This document shows, piece after piece, positions 18,829 through 31,019 of a DNA stretch of 64,000 nt (the first letter of the stretch is position 1; each line of letters starts with the position of its first letter). Source of the stretch: Seongchinamella unica (GTDB lineage Bacteria > Pseudomonadota > Gammaproteobacteria > Pseudomonadales > Halieaceae); assembly GCF_004354085.1 (NCBI RefSeq), contig NZ_SMSE01000001.1:1293724-1357723 (forward strand), read 5' to 3'. Position numbers and translations under genes: made by a program. Under the pieces are notes generated by a model. That model searched no databases, was not told the DNA's origin, and was given only the letters and a program-made list of their open reading frames with translations.

Positions 18829-19710
18829 ATGAGCCGCATCGTCACTTTCGCCGCGACCCAACTCAGCATCGGCTGGGACATCGAGGCCAACATGGAGAAG
18901 GCTGAAAAAGCCGTGCGCGACGCCCATGCAGCGGGCGCCCAGGTGATACTGCTGCAGGAGCTGTTCGAGGCGCCCTATTTCTGTAAAACACAGCAATACA
19001 GGTACCTTGACCTGGCCAAACCGCTGATCGGCAATCCGCTGATTGATCGTTTCTCAAAACTGGCCGCGGAGCTGGCAGTGGTGCTGCCCATCAGCTACTA
19101 CGAGCGCGATACCAACACTTTCTTCAATTCACTGGTGATGATCGACGCCGACGGCAGCGTGCTGGACAATTACCGCAAGAGTCATATTCCGGATGGCCCG
19201 GGTTACTGCGAGAAGTTTTATTTCACCCCGGGGGACACCGGTTTCAAAGTGTGGAAAACCCGTTACGGTGTATTCGGCGCGGGGATCTGCTGGGACCAGT
19301 GGTTTCCGGAAACCGCCCGTTGTTGTGCGCTGATGGGCGCCGAAGCCATGTTCTATCCAACCGCTATAGGCTCCGAACCCCAGGATCCCAGCCTGGACTC
19401 CAGCGGCCACTGGCAGAGGGTCATGCAGGGGCATTCGGCCGCCAATATCCTCCCGGTGATTGCCTCCAACCGCACCGGGGTCGAACAGGACGATGGCATC
19501 AGTACCACCTTTTACGGATCTTCATTCATCACCAACCACACCGGTGAGAAGATCGCCGAGGCTGGGCGCGACGAGGAGAAGATCCTGGTCGCTTCCATCG
19601 ACCTGGAAGAGTCTGCAAGCTACCGCCGCGCCTGGGGCCTGTTCCGCGACCGCCGCCCGGAACTTTACAGCGCCATTGGTCACAACGCCTGCGGACACAA
19701 CGTCGAATGA
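18829..19710 (+). CDS. aguB: N-carbamoylputrescine amidase
   Basis: 293 residues of the nitrilase superfamily. The catalytic triad is visible as Glu44 (LLQELFEAPYF), Lys117 (YRKSHIPDG) and Cys154 (GAGICWDQWFPE). It hydrolyses N-carbamoylputrescine to putrescine, CO2 and ammonia, the second step of agmatine degradation. AAAGGA sits about eight bases before ATG 18829. Its stop overlaps the aguA start in an ATGA arrangement, so the two are one operon. The 213-base gap upstream holds no gene; TATACT at 18739-18744 is a possible -10. Confidence 0.97.
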   Translation: MSRIVTFAATQLSIGWDIEANMEKAEKAVRDAHAAGAQVILLQELFEAPYFCKTQQYRYLDLAKPLIGNPLIDRFSKLAAELAVVLPISYYERDTNTFFNSLVMIDADGSVLDNYRKSHIPDGPGYCEKFYFTPGDTGFKVWKTRYGVFGAGICWDQWFPETARCCALMGAEAMFYPTAIGSEPQDPSLDSSGHWQRVMQGHSAANILPVIASNRTGVEQDDGISTTFYGSSFITNHTGEKIAEAGRDEEKILVASIDLEESASYRRAWGLFRDRRPELYSAIGHNACGHNVE

Positions 19711-20807
19711 ACGCAGCGCTTGAGTCCACACCGCGGGCGGATGGCTTCCGCATGCCGGGAGAGCACGAACCGCAGCAGGCGGTGCTGATGGCATGGCCGG
19801 AACGCGGCGATAACTGGCGCAATAACGCGGGCCCCGCGCAACGAGCCTTTACCGCGGTGGCTGCAGCGATAGCCGAAGCGACCCCGGTAACGATGCACGC
19901 CAGCGCGAGCCAGCTCGAATTGGCCCGCAGTGTGCTGCCGGCCAATGTCGCGGTCGTGGAACTACCCTGCAACGACAGCTGGATGCGCGACATCGGCCCC
20001 AGTTTTGTGGTCAATGAGGCCGGCGAAATCCGCGGCGTCGACTGGGCGTTCAACGCCTGGGGCGGTGCGGTCAATGGCCTCTATGACGACTGGGCAGACG
20101 ACGATGCACTGGCAAGCCGGGTACTTTCCCTGCGCAACGAGGGGCGCTACCGGGCACCCTTGATCCTGGAGGGCGGTGCTATTCACGTGGACGGTGAAGG
20201 CACCTGCATCACCACCGCCGAATGTCTGTTACACCCCGGGCGTAATCCCGGGCTGGACCAGTCGCAGATCGAGGGCCTGCTCTGCGACTACCTCAACGTG
20301 GACAAGGTCATCTGGCTGCCCCGCGGTTTGTACAATGACGAAACCGACGGCCATGTGGACAATATACTGCACGTGGTAAAACCCGCTGAGGTGGTACTCA
20401 CCTGGTGCGATGACCCGGCGGACCCGGTATACGATATCTGTCGGCAGTGCCTGGCCACCCTGGAAACGGAGAAAGACGCCAGGGGGCGCGAGTTTACCGT
20501 ACACAAGCTACCCATGCCCGGACCGCTGTATATCAGCGAGGAAGAAGCGGCCGGGGTGACGCCTTCGGCGGGCATGGAACGAGCGGCCGGGGAGCGACTG
20601 GCGGCCTCCTACGCCAACTTCCTGATTACCAACCAGCGGGTGGTGTTCCCGCTGCTGGACCCGGCACACGACGATCAGGTGAAGGGCAAACTGACCAGCC
20701 TCTTCCCGGGCCGGGAAATCGTCGGCGTCCCCGGCCGGGAAATCGTCCTGGGCGGCGGCAACATTCACTGCATCACCCAGCAGATCCCGGCCACAGGCGA
20801 GAATTGA
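19707..20807 (+). CDS. aguA: Agmatine deiminase
   Basis: 366 residues of the peptidyl-arginine-deiminase-like guanidino-modifying family. It converts agmatine to N-carbamoylputrescine. The N-terminus RMPGEHEPQQAVLMAWPER, the central NDSWMRDIGPSFVVN, LEGGAIHVDGEGTCI and the C-terminal catalytic Cys355 (GGGNIHCITQQIP) are all present. It is translationally coupled to aguB by a four-base overlap. It converges with the di-heme lipoprotein gene, with 13 bases between the stops. No arginine decarboxylase is nearby, so agmatine comes from elsewhere or from uptake. Confidence 0.97.
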   Translation: MNAALESTPRADGFRMPGEHEPQQAVLMAWPERGDNWRNNAGPAQRAFTAVAAAIAEATPVTMHASASQLELARSVLPANVAVVELPCNDSWMRDIGPSFVVNEAGEIRGVDWAFNAWGGAVNGLYDDWADDDALASRVLSLRNEGRYRAPLILEGGAIHVDGEGTCITTAECLLHPGRNPGLDQSQIEGLLCDYLNVDKVIWLPRGLYNDETDGHVDNILHVVKPAEVVLTWCDDPADPVYDICRQCLATLETEKDARGREFTVHKLPMPGPLYISEEEAAGVTPSAGMERAAGERLAASYANFLITNQRVVFPLLDPAHDDQVKGKLTSLFPGREIVGVPGREIVLGGGNIHCITQQIPATGEN

Positions 20808-20820
20808 GCCGCGACGGGCC

Positions 20821-23538
20821 TCAGGGCCGGTCCAGTGCCAGCCGCCGGCCACTGCCCGGAGGAACACAGCTGAAGGTCAATACATTTCCCGCCACCAGCG
20901 CCGCCTCCCGCAGCGCGCTCGCGCCCCACTCCTGGCCAGCGCTATCGATGTAGGTGTGGTCGTCAAACAAGGCCGAAAAGCGCGTCCGGTCAAGCACCCC
21001 GCGAACAATGAGATCGCACTCCGGTAACGGCCCGGTGACATTCGCGCGCTGTTCCAGCAGGTCCAATCGATCCAGAACCGCCTCTTCCACACCTGTGGCG
21101 AGGGTGACCTGTTGCCCGACCACCGGCGCCATATTGCTGTCCGCAGCCATGACGAAGCGCACCACATCCAGCTGGTTGTCTGCCACTGGCGGCGGAAAGT
21201 TGAAGGTTGAGGTGGCAAAGAAATCCAGTAAAGACGCTATGGAGCCATCGTGAAGGTAGCCGAACCCCCTGATCTGGTTCCCCCGGTAGCGGCGATCACC
21301 AAAATTACCCGAGGTACCAAACATGCCCACCTTGGCATAGGCGTTGCGAAAACTCGGCACCTTGAAATTTTCCGCAATTCCCTGTCCCTCAAAGCTCATC
21401 AGGCCGGCGGTACCAAAGTGTCGTTGTTCCGGATCCAGGCTATGACAGTGATTACAGCTCCCGGTGCCGGTAATATTGTCCACGTTGAAGTAAATATCAC
21501 GACCCCTGGCCTGGCCGGTGGTGAGGCGGTTGTCCAGCCTGCGAACCGGATTGGGCGGCGGTGTCAGGGCCATCGCAAAGTCGGTGAAGGCCTGCATATC
21601 CCTTTCCGGTAGTTCTTCGCTACGGCCCACCAGGCCGACAAACGCCGGATTAAACTCCTTGAAAGCCGCAGCCTCAATACTTTCCAACTCCCCGTTAACC
21701 CGCTGACGGTTCTGGCCAGTGCGGTCCCCTCGCCAGTGCTGCGGTCCGCTGTCGGCGATACCACGCAGGGTTTGGGTGGTCATGGGACCCTTCATGGGGT
21801 GGAAGTTGAGGGTAGTCTTGATGCTGCGGGTCACGTAGTCGTTGGGATTGGGCTGCAGGGAAGCATCGGGATTACCCAGGTCCCAGGCCAGGTGATCCAG
21901 ATCACCGAATACATGACAGCTGGCACAGGCGGAGGTGCCGTTGGCCGAGGTTTCCCGAGCGTCATAGAGGAATTGACGACCAGCGATGATCTTGTCCGGC
22001 TCCGGGGTAAACAGGACCTGCCGATCCAGCATGTTTCCGCTCGCGGTGTCCCAGAGGGAAATGGCATTGTCAAAGCGCGTGTATACCGCAAGATGTACGC
22101 CATCTTGCGTCAGCGCCAGTCCGGCGGGACCGCCTCCGGGTAAATCTGCCTGCAGCGCGATGGAAGGTTCATAACTCCCCGTCCGTAATTGCTCAGTGGG
22201 GATGGATGCCACCTTGCCGGAGCCAAACGCCGCCACGTAGAGCCTTGTGCCATCGGGGCTGACCACCATACTGGTTGGCTGGCTCAGGCTTTTCTGCACC
22301 TGTAATGGCGGATAGATCGCGCCTTCTGCCACATCAAAATCGATATGCGAATTCAGGTGATTGGACACCACCCGATTTCCGCTCAACACCGAAATGCGGC
22401 TCTCGGCAATATGGCCCCTGACTGTAGTGGCTGTCTCCCCCGACCCCTCGAAGCGGATATGGTTGAGCGATGCGAGATTACTGACATAAAGCTCGCCGCT
22501 CACCGGGTTAACCGCCATATTGAACAGCACCGTGCCTATCCCCGACTGCTGTCTGATCACCCCGGGTATCTCGGCAGCCGCGTCGATAGCAAAGACATCC
22601 AGGTCAGGCAGATCGAACATGACTTGTGCAGACCAGTCCCTGCCCGACTCATCAGTCCAGCGGGACCCGACTTTCCTGACGATCAGGCCCGTGTCCGGCT
22701 GCAGCTTGCCGTCGATATTGGTTGCCGGCGGCGGCTTCGCACCTGCTACCACGTCCTGGGCAAGCGTGGTGGTACCGTTCCCTGACATGAACGCGGCGGC
22801 ATACACGGTTTGACCGTCTGGCGCGACCGCCAGCGCTCTCGGGCTGTCCGCAAACAGATTGACGATAGCCAGGGGGTTACCGTTCAGGCTGCCGTCCAGC
22901 GCATCACGGTCATAGACCCACACATCCGCCCGACCCAGGCCTGCGCGAGTCAGGTGGTCGGGGCGGAACCGGGGGTGATTTTGCCCGCGGTAAGCGGCAG
23001 TGATAAATGCGCGACGCCGTTCGGGACCGGCGAAAACAATATCCCGCGGTTCGTCTCCCACCTGCAGGGTCTGTTGCACACGGGGGATATCATCCAGACG
23101 GACGATACTGACCGAATCGCTGAGGTGGTTGACCACCCAGGCTTCGTTATCGTTGGCAAATGCCACGGCCACCGGCTCCAGGCCCACCATCACGCTACCC
23201 AGCAGGTCCAGGCCTCCCGCACTGAGCCCGTAGATTTCGAGGCAGTTAGCCGGTGTGTTGGTCACCAGCAAGCGACTGCCGTCGGGACTGATGGCAACAG
23301 GCCGCACCGGCCCGCTCTCGAACAGAACGTAATTTGCAGTTGAGTCGGCCCGCAGGGTGGCGCCAGCCGAACCACAGGAAAAGGCGGCACGGGGTTCCGG
23401 CGCCGGATCCGTGGGAGAACCCGGATCCACCGGTTGGCCCGGGTCAGGGGCGGGGGCCCCGGTGCCCGTGTTTCCGGATCCCCCGCCGCAGCCAATTGGG
23501 AGTCCCAGCAGGCAGGCGATTAAAACCGCACGTATCAT
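20821..23538 (-). CDS. Beta-propeller / di-heme cytochrome c peroxidase-like lipoprotein
   Basis: 905 residues. A lipoprotein signal (MIRAVLIACLLGLPIGC) is followed by a Pro/Gly/Asp-rich spacer. Residues about 75-520 contain YVTN/YncE-type beta-propeller repeats (PVAISPDGSRLLVTN, PTSMVVSPDGTRLYVAAFG). The C-terminal third has two c-type haem sites, CASCH at residue 538 and CNHCH at residue 695, in an arrangement like MauG/CcpA peroxidases (MKGPMTTQTLRGIADSGPQHWRGD). It is probably anchored in a membrane and acts in periplasmic or surface redox chemistry. The substrate is unknown. The atp operon terminator lies behind its start. Confidence 0.85.
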   Translation of the reverse strand: MIRAVLIACLLGLPIGCGGGSGNTGTGAPAPDPGQPVDPGSPTDPAPEPRAAFSCGSAGATLRADSTANYVLFESGPVRPVAISPDGSRLLVTNTPANCLEIYGLSAGGLDLLGSVMVGLEPVAVAFANDNEAWVVNHLSDSVSIVRLDDIPRVQQTLQVGDEPRDIVFAGPERRRAFITAAYRGQNHPRFRPDHLTRAGLGRADVWVYDRDALDGSLNGNPLAIVNLFADSPRALAVAPDGQTVYAAAFMSGNGTTTLAQDVVAGAKPPPATNIDGKLQPDTGLIVRKVGSRWTDESGRDWSAQVMFDLPDLDVFAIDAAAEIPGVIRQQSGIGTVLFNMAVNPVSGELYVSNLASLNHIRFEGSGETATTVRGHIAESRISVLSGNRVVSNHLNSHIDFDVAEGAIYPPLQVQKSLSQPTSMVVSPDGTRLYVAAFGSGKVASIPTEQLRTGSYEPSIALQADLPGGGPAGLALTQDGVHLAVYTRFDNAISLWDTASGNMLDRQVLFTPEPDKIIAGRQFLYDARETSANGTSACASCHVFGDLDHLAWDLGNPDASLQPNPNDYVTRSIKTTLNFHPMKGPMTTQTLRGIADSGPQHWRGDRTGQNRQRVNGELESIEAAAFKEFNPAFVGLVGRSEELPERDMQAFTDFAMALTPPPNPVRRLDNRLTTGQARGRDIYFNVDNITGTGSCNHCHSLDPEQRHFGTAGLMSFEGQGIAENFKVPSFRNAYAKVGMFGTSGNFGDRRYRGNQIRGFGYLHDGSIASLLDFFATSTFNFPPPVADNQLDVVRFVMAADSNMAPVVGQQVTLATGVEEAVLDRLDLLEQRANVTGPLPECDLIVRGVLDRTRFSALFDDHTYIDSAGQEWGASALREAALVAGNVLTFSCVPPGSGRRLALDRP

Positions 23539-23643
23539 TATCAGTCTCGAGGTTGCGCGCCAGAGGAGGACAGTAGCGTATCAAGGGCCAGGGGCCAAGA
23601 GACAGGCGACCTTTGCGCTTTTTCATCAGTACTCTGAAACGAA

Positions 23644-23672
23644 AAAAGCCCCGGCTTTGAACCGGGGCTTTT
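23644..23672 (-). terminator. Intrinsic terminator of the atp operon
   Basis: AAAAGCCCCGG (23644-23654) and CCGGGGCTTTT (23662-23672) form an 11-bp perfect stem with a 7-base loop. It lies 40 bases beyond the atpC stop. Read on the minus strand the stem is followed by more T residues, as expected for a rho-independent terminator. The symmetry means it could also act in the plus direction. Confidence 0.9.
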
Positions 23673-23711
23673 CCAGTGCTCTGGCCTGCCAGCAGGCCGG
23701 CGGGGCAAGGC

Positions 23712-24140
23712 CTAACCCCGGCCCGCCCGGTTTTTCATCTTGCGCAGTGTCGCCAGCTGGGCGGCGGCCTCGGCCAGCTGCGCCGAGGCGCGGCCGTAAT
23801 CGAATTCGCCGGACTGGTTGGCCAGGGCGTGCTCCGCCTCGCGGCGGGCTTCCTCGGCGGCGGCCTCGTCCACGTCATCCGCGCGCAGGGCGGTGTCGGC
23901 GAGGATGGATACCACGCCGGGCTGCACTTCCAGGAAGCCGCCGGATACATAGTACACCTGTTCATCACCGTCCTGGGTGACGATACGCACCGGGCCGGGC
24001 ACCAGGTTGGTCAACAGCGGCGCATGGCCGTAGCTGACACCCAGCTCACCCTCGCCGCCGGTGGCCACCAGCATTTCCACCAGGCCGGAGAAGATCTCTT
24101 CTTCGGCGCTAACGATGTCGCAGTGAATTGTCATTGCCAT
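23712..24140 (-). CDS. atpC: ATP synthase F1 epsilon subunit
   Basis: 142 residues. The N-terminal beta sandwich starts [19 protein letters not shown] and contains [19 protein letters not shown]; the C-terminal pair of helices is Ala-rich ([20 protein letters not shown]). Epsilon couples the rotor to the catalytic hexamer and inhibits ATP hydrolysis. It is the last gene of the atp operon, 29 bases after atpD, and is followed by a strong terminator. ATG 24140 is used; an internal ATG two codons later is also possible. Confidence 0.97.
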   Translation of the reverse strand: MAMTIHCDIVSAEEEIFSGLVEMLVATGGEGELGVSYGHAPLLTNLVPGPVRIVTQDGDEQVYYVSGGFLEVQPGVVSILADTALRADDVDEAAAEEARREAEHALANQSGEFDYGRASAQLAEAAAQLATLRKMKNRAGRG

Positions 24141-24169
24141 ATTCCTGGCCTCTCTAAACTACGACTGAC

Positions 24170-25612
<1,443 letters not shown>

Positions 25613-25635
25613 TTACCCTGACCCCAAATATGTTT

Positions 25636-26499
25636 TTAACTGATCGCCGCGGCGCCGCTGACAATCTCAGACAGCTCCTGGGTAATCGCCGCCTGGCGCG
25701 CCTTGTTGTAGATCAGCTGCAGGTCATCAATCAGCTCGCCGGCGTTTTCGGTGGCGTTCTTCATCGCCAGCATCCGTGCGGCCTGCTCACAGGCGCCGTT
25801 CTCGACAACCGCCTGGTATACCTGGGACTCGATATAGCGGGTCAGCAGGCCTTCCAGCAGTTCTTTCGCGTCGGGCTCGTAAATGTAGTCCCAGTGGTGC
25901 TTCATCTCGTCGGACTCTTCCGCCTCCAGGGGCAGCAACTGCTCCACGGTAGGCCTTTGAGTCATGGTGTTGACGAATTCGTTGCTCACCAGGAACAGGC
26001 GATCAATCCTGTCTTCAGCGTAGGCGTCCAGCATGGCTTTTACACCACCGATCAGGTCTGCCACCGAGGGCTCTTCACCCAGGTCGCGAACGGCTGCGGT
26101 GACGTTGCCGCCATAGCTGTTGAAAAACGCTGTGGCTTTGGCGCCGATCAGGCTGAGATCGATCTCGATGCCCTGATCGTTCCACTCTTTCATCGACTTC
26201 ACGGTCGCCTTGAACAGGTTGATGTTCAGGCCACCGCAGAGACCACGATCAGTGGACACCACGATATAACCGACACGCTTAACCTCGCGCTGCTCCATGT
26301 ACATGTGCTTGTACTCGGGCGCTGCGTTGGCGATATGACCAACAACCGAGCGCATGCGGCGGGCGTAAGGCTTGCCCAACTGCATGCGATCCTGAGCCCT
26401 GCGCATTTTGGAAGCAGCAACCATTTCCATGGCGCTGGTGATCTTCTGCGTGCTCTGGATGCTCGAGATCTTGGTGCGGATTTCTTTTCCGGCTGCCAT
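25636..26499 (-). CDS. atpG: ATP synthase F1 gamma subunit
   Basis: 287 residues, the E. coli size. It forms the central rotor shaft. The N-terminal helix [20 protein letters not shown] is diagnostic, as are [17 protein letters not shown]-like residues ([12 protein letters not shown]) and the C-terminal helix [21 protein letters not shown]. The start is ATG 26499, six bases after the atpA stop. No insertion or truncation is apparent. Confidence 0.98.
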   Translation of the reverse strand: MAAGKEIRTKISSIQSTQKITSAMEMVAASKMRRAQDRMQLGKPYARRMRSVVGHIANAAPEYKHMYMEQREVKRVGYIVVSTDRGLCGGLNINLFKATVKSMKEWNDQGIEIDLSLIGAKATAFFNSYGGNVTAAVRDLGEEPSVADLIGGVKAMLDAYAEDRIDRLFLVSNEFVNTMTQRPTVEQLLPLEAEESDEMKHHWDYIYEPDAKELLEGLLTRYIESQVYQAVVENGACEQAARMLAMKNATENAGELIDDLQLIYNKARQAAITQELSEIVSGAAAIS

Positions 26500-26505
26500 A
26501 GCGAA

Positions 26506-28050
26506 TTACCAGGTCTGAGTCGACTTGAACTTCTCGATCGCGGCCTTGAAGCTCGCCTCGATCTCGTCGTTGTAGTCCCCGCTCTCGACGATGCTGTTCA
26601 TCAGGTCGCCGTGCTCGGCGTGCATGTAGGACAGCAGGGCGTGTTCGAAGTCACCAATCTTGGCGACATCGATGTCATTCAGGAAGCCTTCATTGGCAGC
26701 GTACAGCACCAGGCCCATTTCAGCGATAGACTGGGGCGAGTACTGCTTCTGCTTCATCAACTCGGTAACGCGCTCACCGTGATCAAGCTGGGCTTTGGTG
26801 GCGTCATCCAGGTCAGAGGCAAACTGTGAGAAAGCCGCCAGTTCACGATACTGGGCCAGTGCGGTACGAACACCGCCAGACAGCTTCTTCATGATCTTGG
26901 TCTGGGCTGCACCACCAACACGGGATACGGAGATACCGGCGTTCATCGCAGGACGGATACCGGCGTTGAACATGTCCGCTTCCAGGAAAATCTGGCCGTC
27001 GGTGATGGAGATCACGTTGGTCGGTACGAATGCAGAAACGTCACCGGCCTGGGTTTCAATCACCGGCAGGGCCGTCAATGAACCGGTCTTGCCTTTGACT
27101 TCACCGTTGGTGAACTTCTCGACGTACTCGGCGTTAACCCGGGCAGCACGCTCCAGCAGGCGCGAGTGCAGGTAGAACACGTCACCGGGATAAGCCTCAC
27201 GTCCCGGCGGACGACGCAGCAACAGGGATATCTGGCGATACGCCCAGGCCTGCTTGGTCAGGTCATCGTAAATGATCAGGGCGTCTTCACCGCGGTCGCG
27301 ATAGTACTCACCCATGGTGCAACCGGCAAACGGTGCCAGGTACTGCATGGCAGCCGGGTCAGACGCAGTAGCAGCCACAACGATGGTGTGTTCCATTGCG
27401 CCGTGCTCTTCCAGCTTGCGCACAACGGCGGCGACCGAGGATGCCTTCTGGCCAACCGCGACGTAGACGCACTTAATGCCGGAGCCTTTCTGGTTAATGA
27501 TGGCGTCAACCGCGATCGCAGTCTTACCGATCTGGCGGTCACCAATAATCAGCTCGCGCTGTCCGCGGCCGATGGGCACCATGGAGTCAACCGCCTTCAG
27601 GCCGATCTGCACGGGCTCGTCTACTGACTGACGGGCGATAACGCCGGGAGCTACTTTCTCCAGGGCATCGGTCATGGCAGCATTAACGGGGCCCTTGCCA
27701 TCGATGGGGAGACCCAGTGCATCTACCACGCGACCCTGCAGTTCGGGGCCCACGGGTACTTCCAGGATGCGGCCGGTGCAACGGCAGCTCTGGCCTTCTG
27801 CCAGGCCCTTGTAATCACCGAGGATTACCGCGCCGACGGAGTCGCGCTCCAGGTTCAGCGCCATACCATAGACGCCGCCTTCAAATTCAATCATCTCACC
27901 GTACATCACTTCGGCGAGACCGTGGATACGAATAATACCGTCCGTTACGGAAACGACGGTGCCTTCGTTGCGAGCTTCAGACGACACATCGAGCGACTCG
28001 ATGCGCGACTTGATGATCTCGCTAATCTCAGATGGATTCAGTTGCTGCAT
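26506..28050 (-). CDS. atpA: ATP synthase F1 alpha subunit
   Basis: 514 residues, one more than E. coli. Non-catalytic nucleotide-binding subunit with Walker [12 protein letters not shown] and the [20 protein letters not shown] segment carrying the arginine-finger region. The N-terminus [20 protein letters not shown] interacts with the delta subunit. It follows atpH after 22 bases. All signature regions look intact. Confidence 0.98.
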   Translation of the reverse strand: MQQLNPSEISEIIKSRIESLDVSSEARNEGTVVSVTDGIIRIHGLAEVMYGEMIEFEGGVYGMALNLERDSVGAVILGDYKGLAEGQSCRCTGRILEVPVGPELQGRVVDALGLPIDGKGPVNAAMTDALEKVAPGVIARQSVDEPVQIGLKAVDSMVPIGRGQRELIIGDRQIGKTAIAVDAIINQKGSGIKCVYVAVGQKASSVAAVVRKLEEHGAMEHTIVVAATASDPAAMQYLAPFAGCTMGEYYRDRGEDALIIYDDLTKQAWAYRQISLLLRRPPGREAYPGDVFYLHSRLLERAARVNAEYVEKFTNGEVKGKTGSLTALPVIETQAGDVSAFVPTNVISITDGQIFLEADMFNAGIRPAMNAGISVSRVGGAAQTKIMKKLSGGVRTALAQYRELAAFSQFASDLDDATKAQLDHGERVTELMKQKQYSPQSIAEMGLVLYAANEGFLNDIDVAKIGDFEHALLSYMHAEHGDLMNSIVESGDYNDEIEASFKAAIEKFKSTQTW

Positions 28051-28072
28051 GCTCTGTTCCTCAATCCTAATG

Positions 28073-28609
28073 CTAGGAATTCATTGCTTCGGCCAGCTTG
28101 TTAAGCCTGCCGCGCACGGAGCCATCGATCACCAGATCACCGGCCCTGATTAATACGCCACCCAGAAGGTCATGGTCAGTGGAGGTGCTTACCTTCACTT
28201 CGCGCTCGAGTTTCTTGCCCAGTACTTCCGCCAGCTTGTTGGCGGTTTCGTCCGTCAGGTCAAAGGCGGAGACAACTTCCACGTCTATCGACTTCTCCAG
28301 GTTTGACTTGAGCAGTTCAAACTGGGCGGCAATGACCGGCAACAGTGACAGGCGCTTGTTGGAAGCGAGAATGCTGACAAAATTCTTCACTTCCTGGCCA
28401 GTCGCATCGCCGCAAACCTCGTTCATGGTCTGCGCCTGCTGCTCGTCGGTCAGGGACGGATTGTCCAGTACCGCGTCCATGCCCTCGTCCGCGGAAACCG
28501 CAGCGGCAGTGGCCAGCTGTTCGGACCACTGGGCCAGCGTGCTGTGCTCGCGGGCGAACTCGAATGCGGCCTTGGCGTAGGGGCGTGCCAGTGTGCTTAG
28601 TTCAGCCAT
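28073..28609 (-). CDS. atpH: ATP synthase F1 delta subunit
   Basis: 178 residues from ATG 28609 ([19 protein letters not shown]); the frame is open further upstream, but that part overlaps atpF and does not resemble the family. Delta connects the stator stalk to the top of F1. The C-terminal [20 protein letters not shown] and [20 protein letters not shown] segments are characteristic. It begins 13 bases after the atpF stop. Confidence 0.97.
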   Translation of the reverse strand: MAELSTLARPYAKAAFEFAREHSTLAQWSEQLATAAAVSADEGMDAVLDNPSLTDEQQAQTMNEVCGDATGQEVKNFVSILASNKRLSLLPVIAAQFELLKSNLEKSIDVEVVSAFDLTDETANKLAEVLGKKLEREVKVSTSTDHDLLGGVLIRAGDLVIDGSVRGRLNKLAEAMNS

Positions 28610-28622
28610 AGCTCCCTCGCGA

Positions 28623-29093
28623 TTACAGCTCTGAGGCCAGCTTCTCGACCAGCTCGTTGTGAGCCTCCCGGTCGATAGCGGCACCCAGAACCTTTTCGGC
28701 GCCGGCCAGAGACAGGGCCGCAACCTGACCACGCAACTGTTCGCGTGCACGGTTGGTTTCCTGCTCGATCTCTGCCTGGGCAGATGCCTTCACTCGATCT
28801 GCCTCGACAGTCGCTGCGTCCTTGGCCTCTTCAACCAGTTGCGCGGCGCGCTTGTTAGCGGCGTCGACAATGCCCGCAGCCTCTTCCTTGGCTTCCTTCA
28901 GGCGTTCGACCGCCTTCTCTTTCGCCAGTTCGAGGTCGTGGCTGGCGCGGTCAGCGGCAGCCAGGCCGTCGGCAATCTTTTTCTCGCGCTCTTCCATCGC
29001 GGCCATAATGGGCGGCCACACGTACTTCATGCAGAACAACACGAAGCCTGCAAACGCGATCATCTGTCCAATAAGCGTAAGATTTATATTCAC
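28623..29093 (-). CDS. atpF: ATP synthase Fo b subunit
   Basis: 156 residues, the E. coli length. One N-terminal membrane helix ([20 protein letters not shown]) is followed by [22 protein letters not shown], then a long Ala/Glu/Lys coiled coil that makes the peripheral stator stalk as a dimer. Only one b-type gene is present, so the stalk is a homodimer rather than the b/b' type of photosynthetic bacteria. It starts 68 bases after atpE. Confidence 0.97.
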   Translation of the reverse strand: MNINLTLIGQMIAFAGFVLFCMKYVWPPIMAAMEEREKKIADGLAAADRASHDLELAKEKAVERLKEAKEEAAGIVDAANKRAAQLVEEAKDAATVEADRVKASAQAEIEQETNRAREQLRGQVAALSLAGAEKVLGAAIDREAHNELVEKLASEL

Positions 29094-29161
29094 GCTCTTC
29101 TCCTCACAGGTTGTTGGGGGCCGCTCGAAACCACCGTGGCCCCGTTAAACAATGTCTCTTA

Positions 29162-29398
<237 letters not shown>

Positions 29399-29433
29399 CT
29401 AGAGTTTAAAGAACCAAGTTGATTGAAAGTTGA

Positions 29434-30318
<885 letters not shown>

Positions 30319-30348
30319 CTATAGGAACTCTTGCGTCTATCTCTCATT

Positions 30349-30732
30349 TCACCGGCTGCGCGCGAGCAGCAACCAGCTACCAATAATTTGTATCGCCAGC
30401 ATTGCCAGGTAACCGGCAAATACGGCCAGGCCGCTAATCGGCCGCACCGTTGCAAAGACAACGGCAAACCCGGCAGCGCTCAGCATGAACTTGCCGATTT
30501 CCCCAGCGTAGCTGGACCGGGCCACTGCCCTGGCAGACTTCGCACCCCGCCAGCGAAAGGCCAGCCGGGCGAAATATGCCTGCGGGATAATGGCTATCGC
30601 AGCGCCGGCGGCGAGCGACCAGGCCAACACGTGATCGTATGCCCATAAAGGAACGCACACTAGTGTCAGGACCGCCAGTTGAGCCAGAGTGATGCGATGG
30701 ACGGGAGGACGTGCTATTTCAGCAGCGGGCAT
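30349..30732 (-). CDS. atpI: ATP synthase accessory protein AtpI
   Basis: 127 residues with four hydrophobic segments and a GEIGKFMLSAAGFAVVF motif, the pattern of AtpI, which assists c-ring assembly and Mg2+ supply in some bacteria. The central region AAIAIIPQAYFARLAFRWRGA matches the family. It is the first gene of the atp operon and its start, ATG 30732, lies downstream of a very good sigma-70 promoter (30798-30826). Confidence 0.9.
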   Translation of the reverse strand: MPAAEIARPPVHRITLAQLAVLTLVCVPLWAYDHVLAWSLAAGAAIAIIPQAYFARLAFRWRGAKSARAVARSSYAGEIGKFMLSAAGFAVVFATVRPISGLAVFAGYLAMLAIQIIGSWLLLARSR

Positions 30733-30797
30733 AAATGCCTCTCGTAACTCACCTCACCCATAGCCGCACGGCTTTCATCCTCGTTCAGGGCGCGCGC

Positions 30798-30826
30798 ATT
30801 ATAGGGTGATTGAGGGGTGGGTTCAA
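30798..30826 (-). promoter_or_regulatory. Sigma-70 promoter of the atp operon
   Basis: On the minus strand TTGAAC (30826-30821), a 17-base spacer and a perfect TATAAT (30803-30798). It lies 66 bases upstream of the atpI start. Transcription should begin near 30791. The same -35, spacer length and -10 occur in front of mnmG (35353-35381). Confidence 0.8.
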
Positions 30827-30857
30827 CCAGACGAAGGTCGCTATCCAAATTAAAACC

Positions 30858-30875
30858 CTGTGCTTTTGTGCACAG
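30858..30875 (-). terminator. Possible terminator downstream of parB
   Basis: CTGTGC and GCACAG make a 6-bp perfect stem around a 6-base loop. On the minus strand it is followed by GGTTTTAATTT, a modest T-rich tract. It lies about 145 bases beyond the parB stop and just upstream of the atp promoter, the right place to separate the two operons. The short stem makes this tentative; an operator is an alternative. Confidence 0.45.
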
Positions 30876-30985
30876 TTTCCCGACACGTTTGTGGGGATAT
30901 AGCCGCAATTTCCGGCGGTTTGGCTTATTTTGTGTGTTGATTGTTTTTTATCCACCAGATGCTGTGGAACCGCCTCCACCTCGGT

Positions 30986-31005
30986 ATTCCCGCGCAGGCG
31001 GGAAT
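30986..31005. repeat. ATTCCC-N8-GGGAAT palindrome (dRS3/REP-like)
   Basis: ATTCCCGC, four bases (GCAG), GCGGGAAT: an 8-bp perfect inverted repeat 15 bases after the parB stop. It matches the ATTCCC-N8-GGGAAT pattern of the dRS3 repeats known from Neisseria and similar intergenic palindromes scattered in many proteobacteria. Only one copy was noticed in this window. It may also stabilise the 3' end of the parAB transcript. Confidence 0.6.
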
Positions 31006-31019
31006 CTGTGCCTCGGCGG

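Noticed and set aside
30948-30956. TTATCCACC, one mismatch from a DnaA box
   Set aside because: Isolated single site without an AT-rich neighbour or further boxes.
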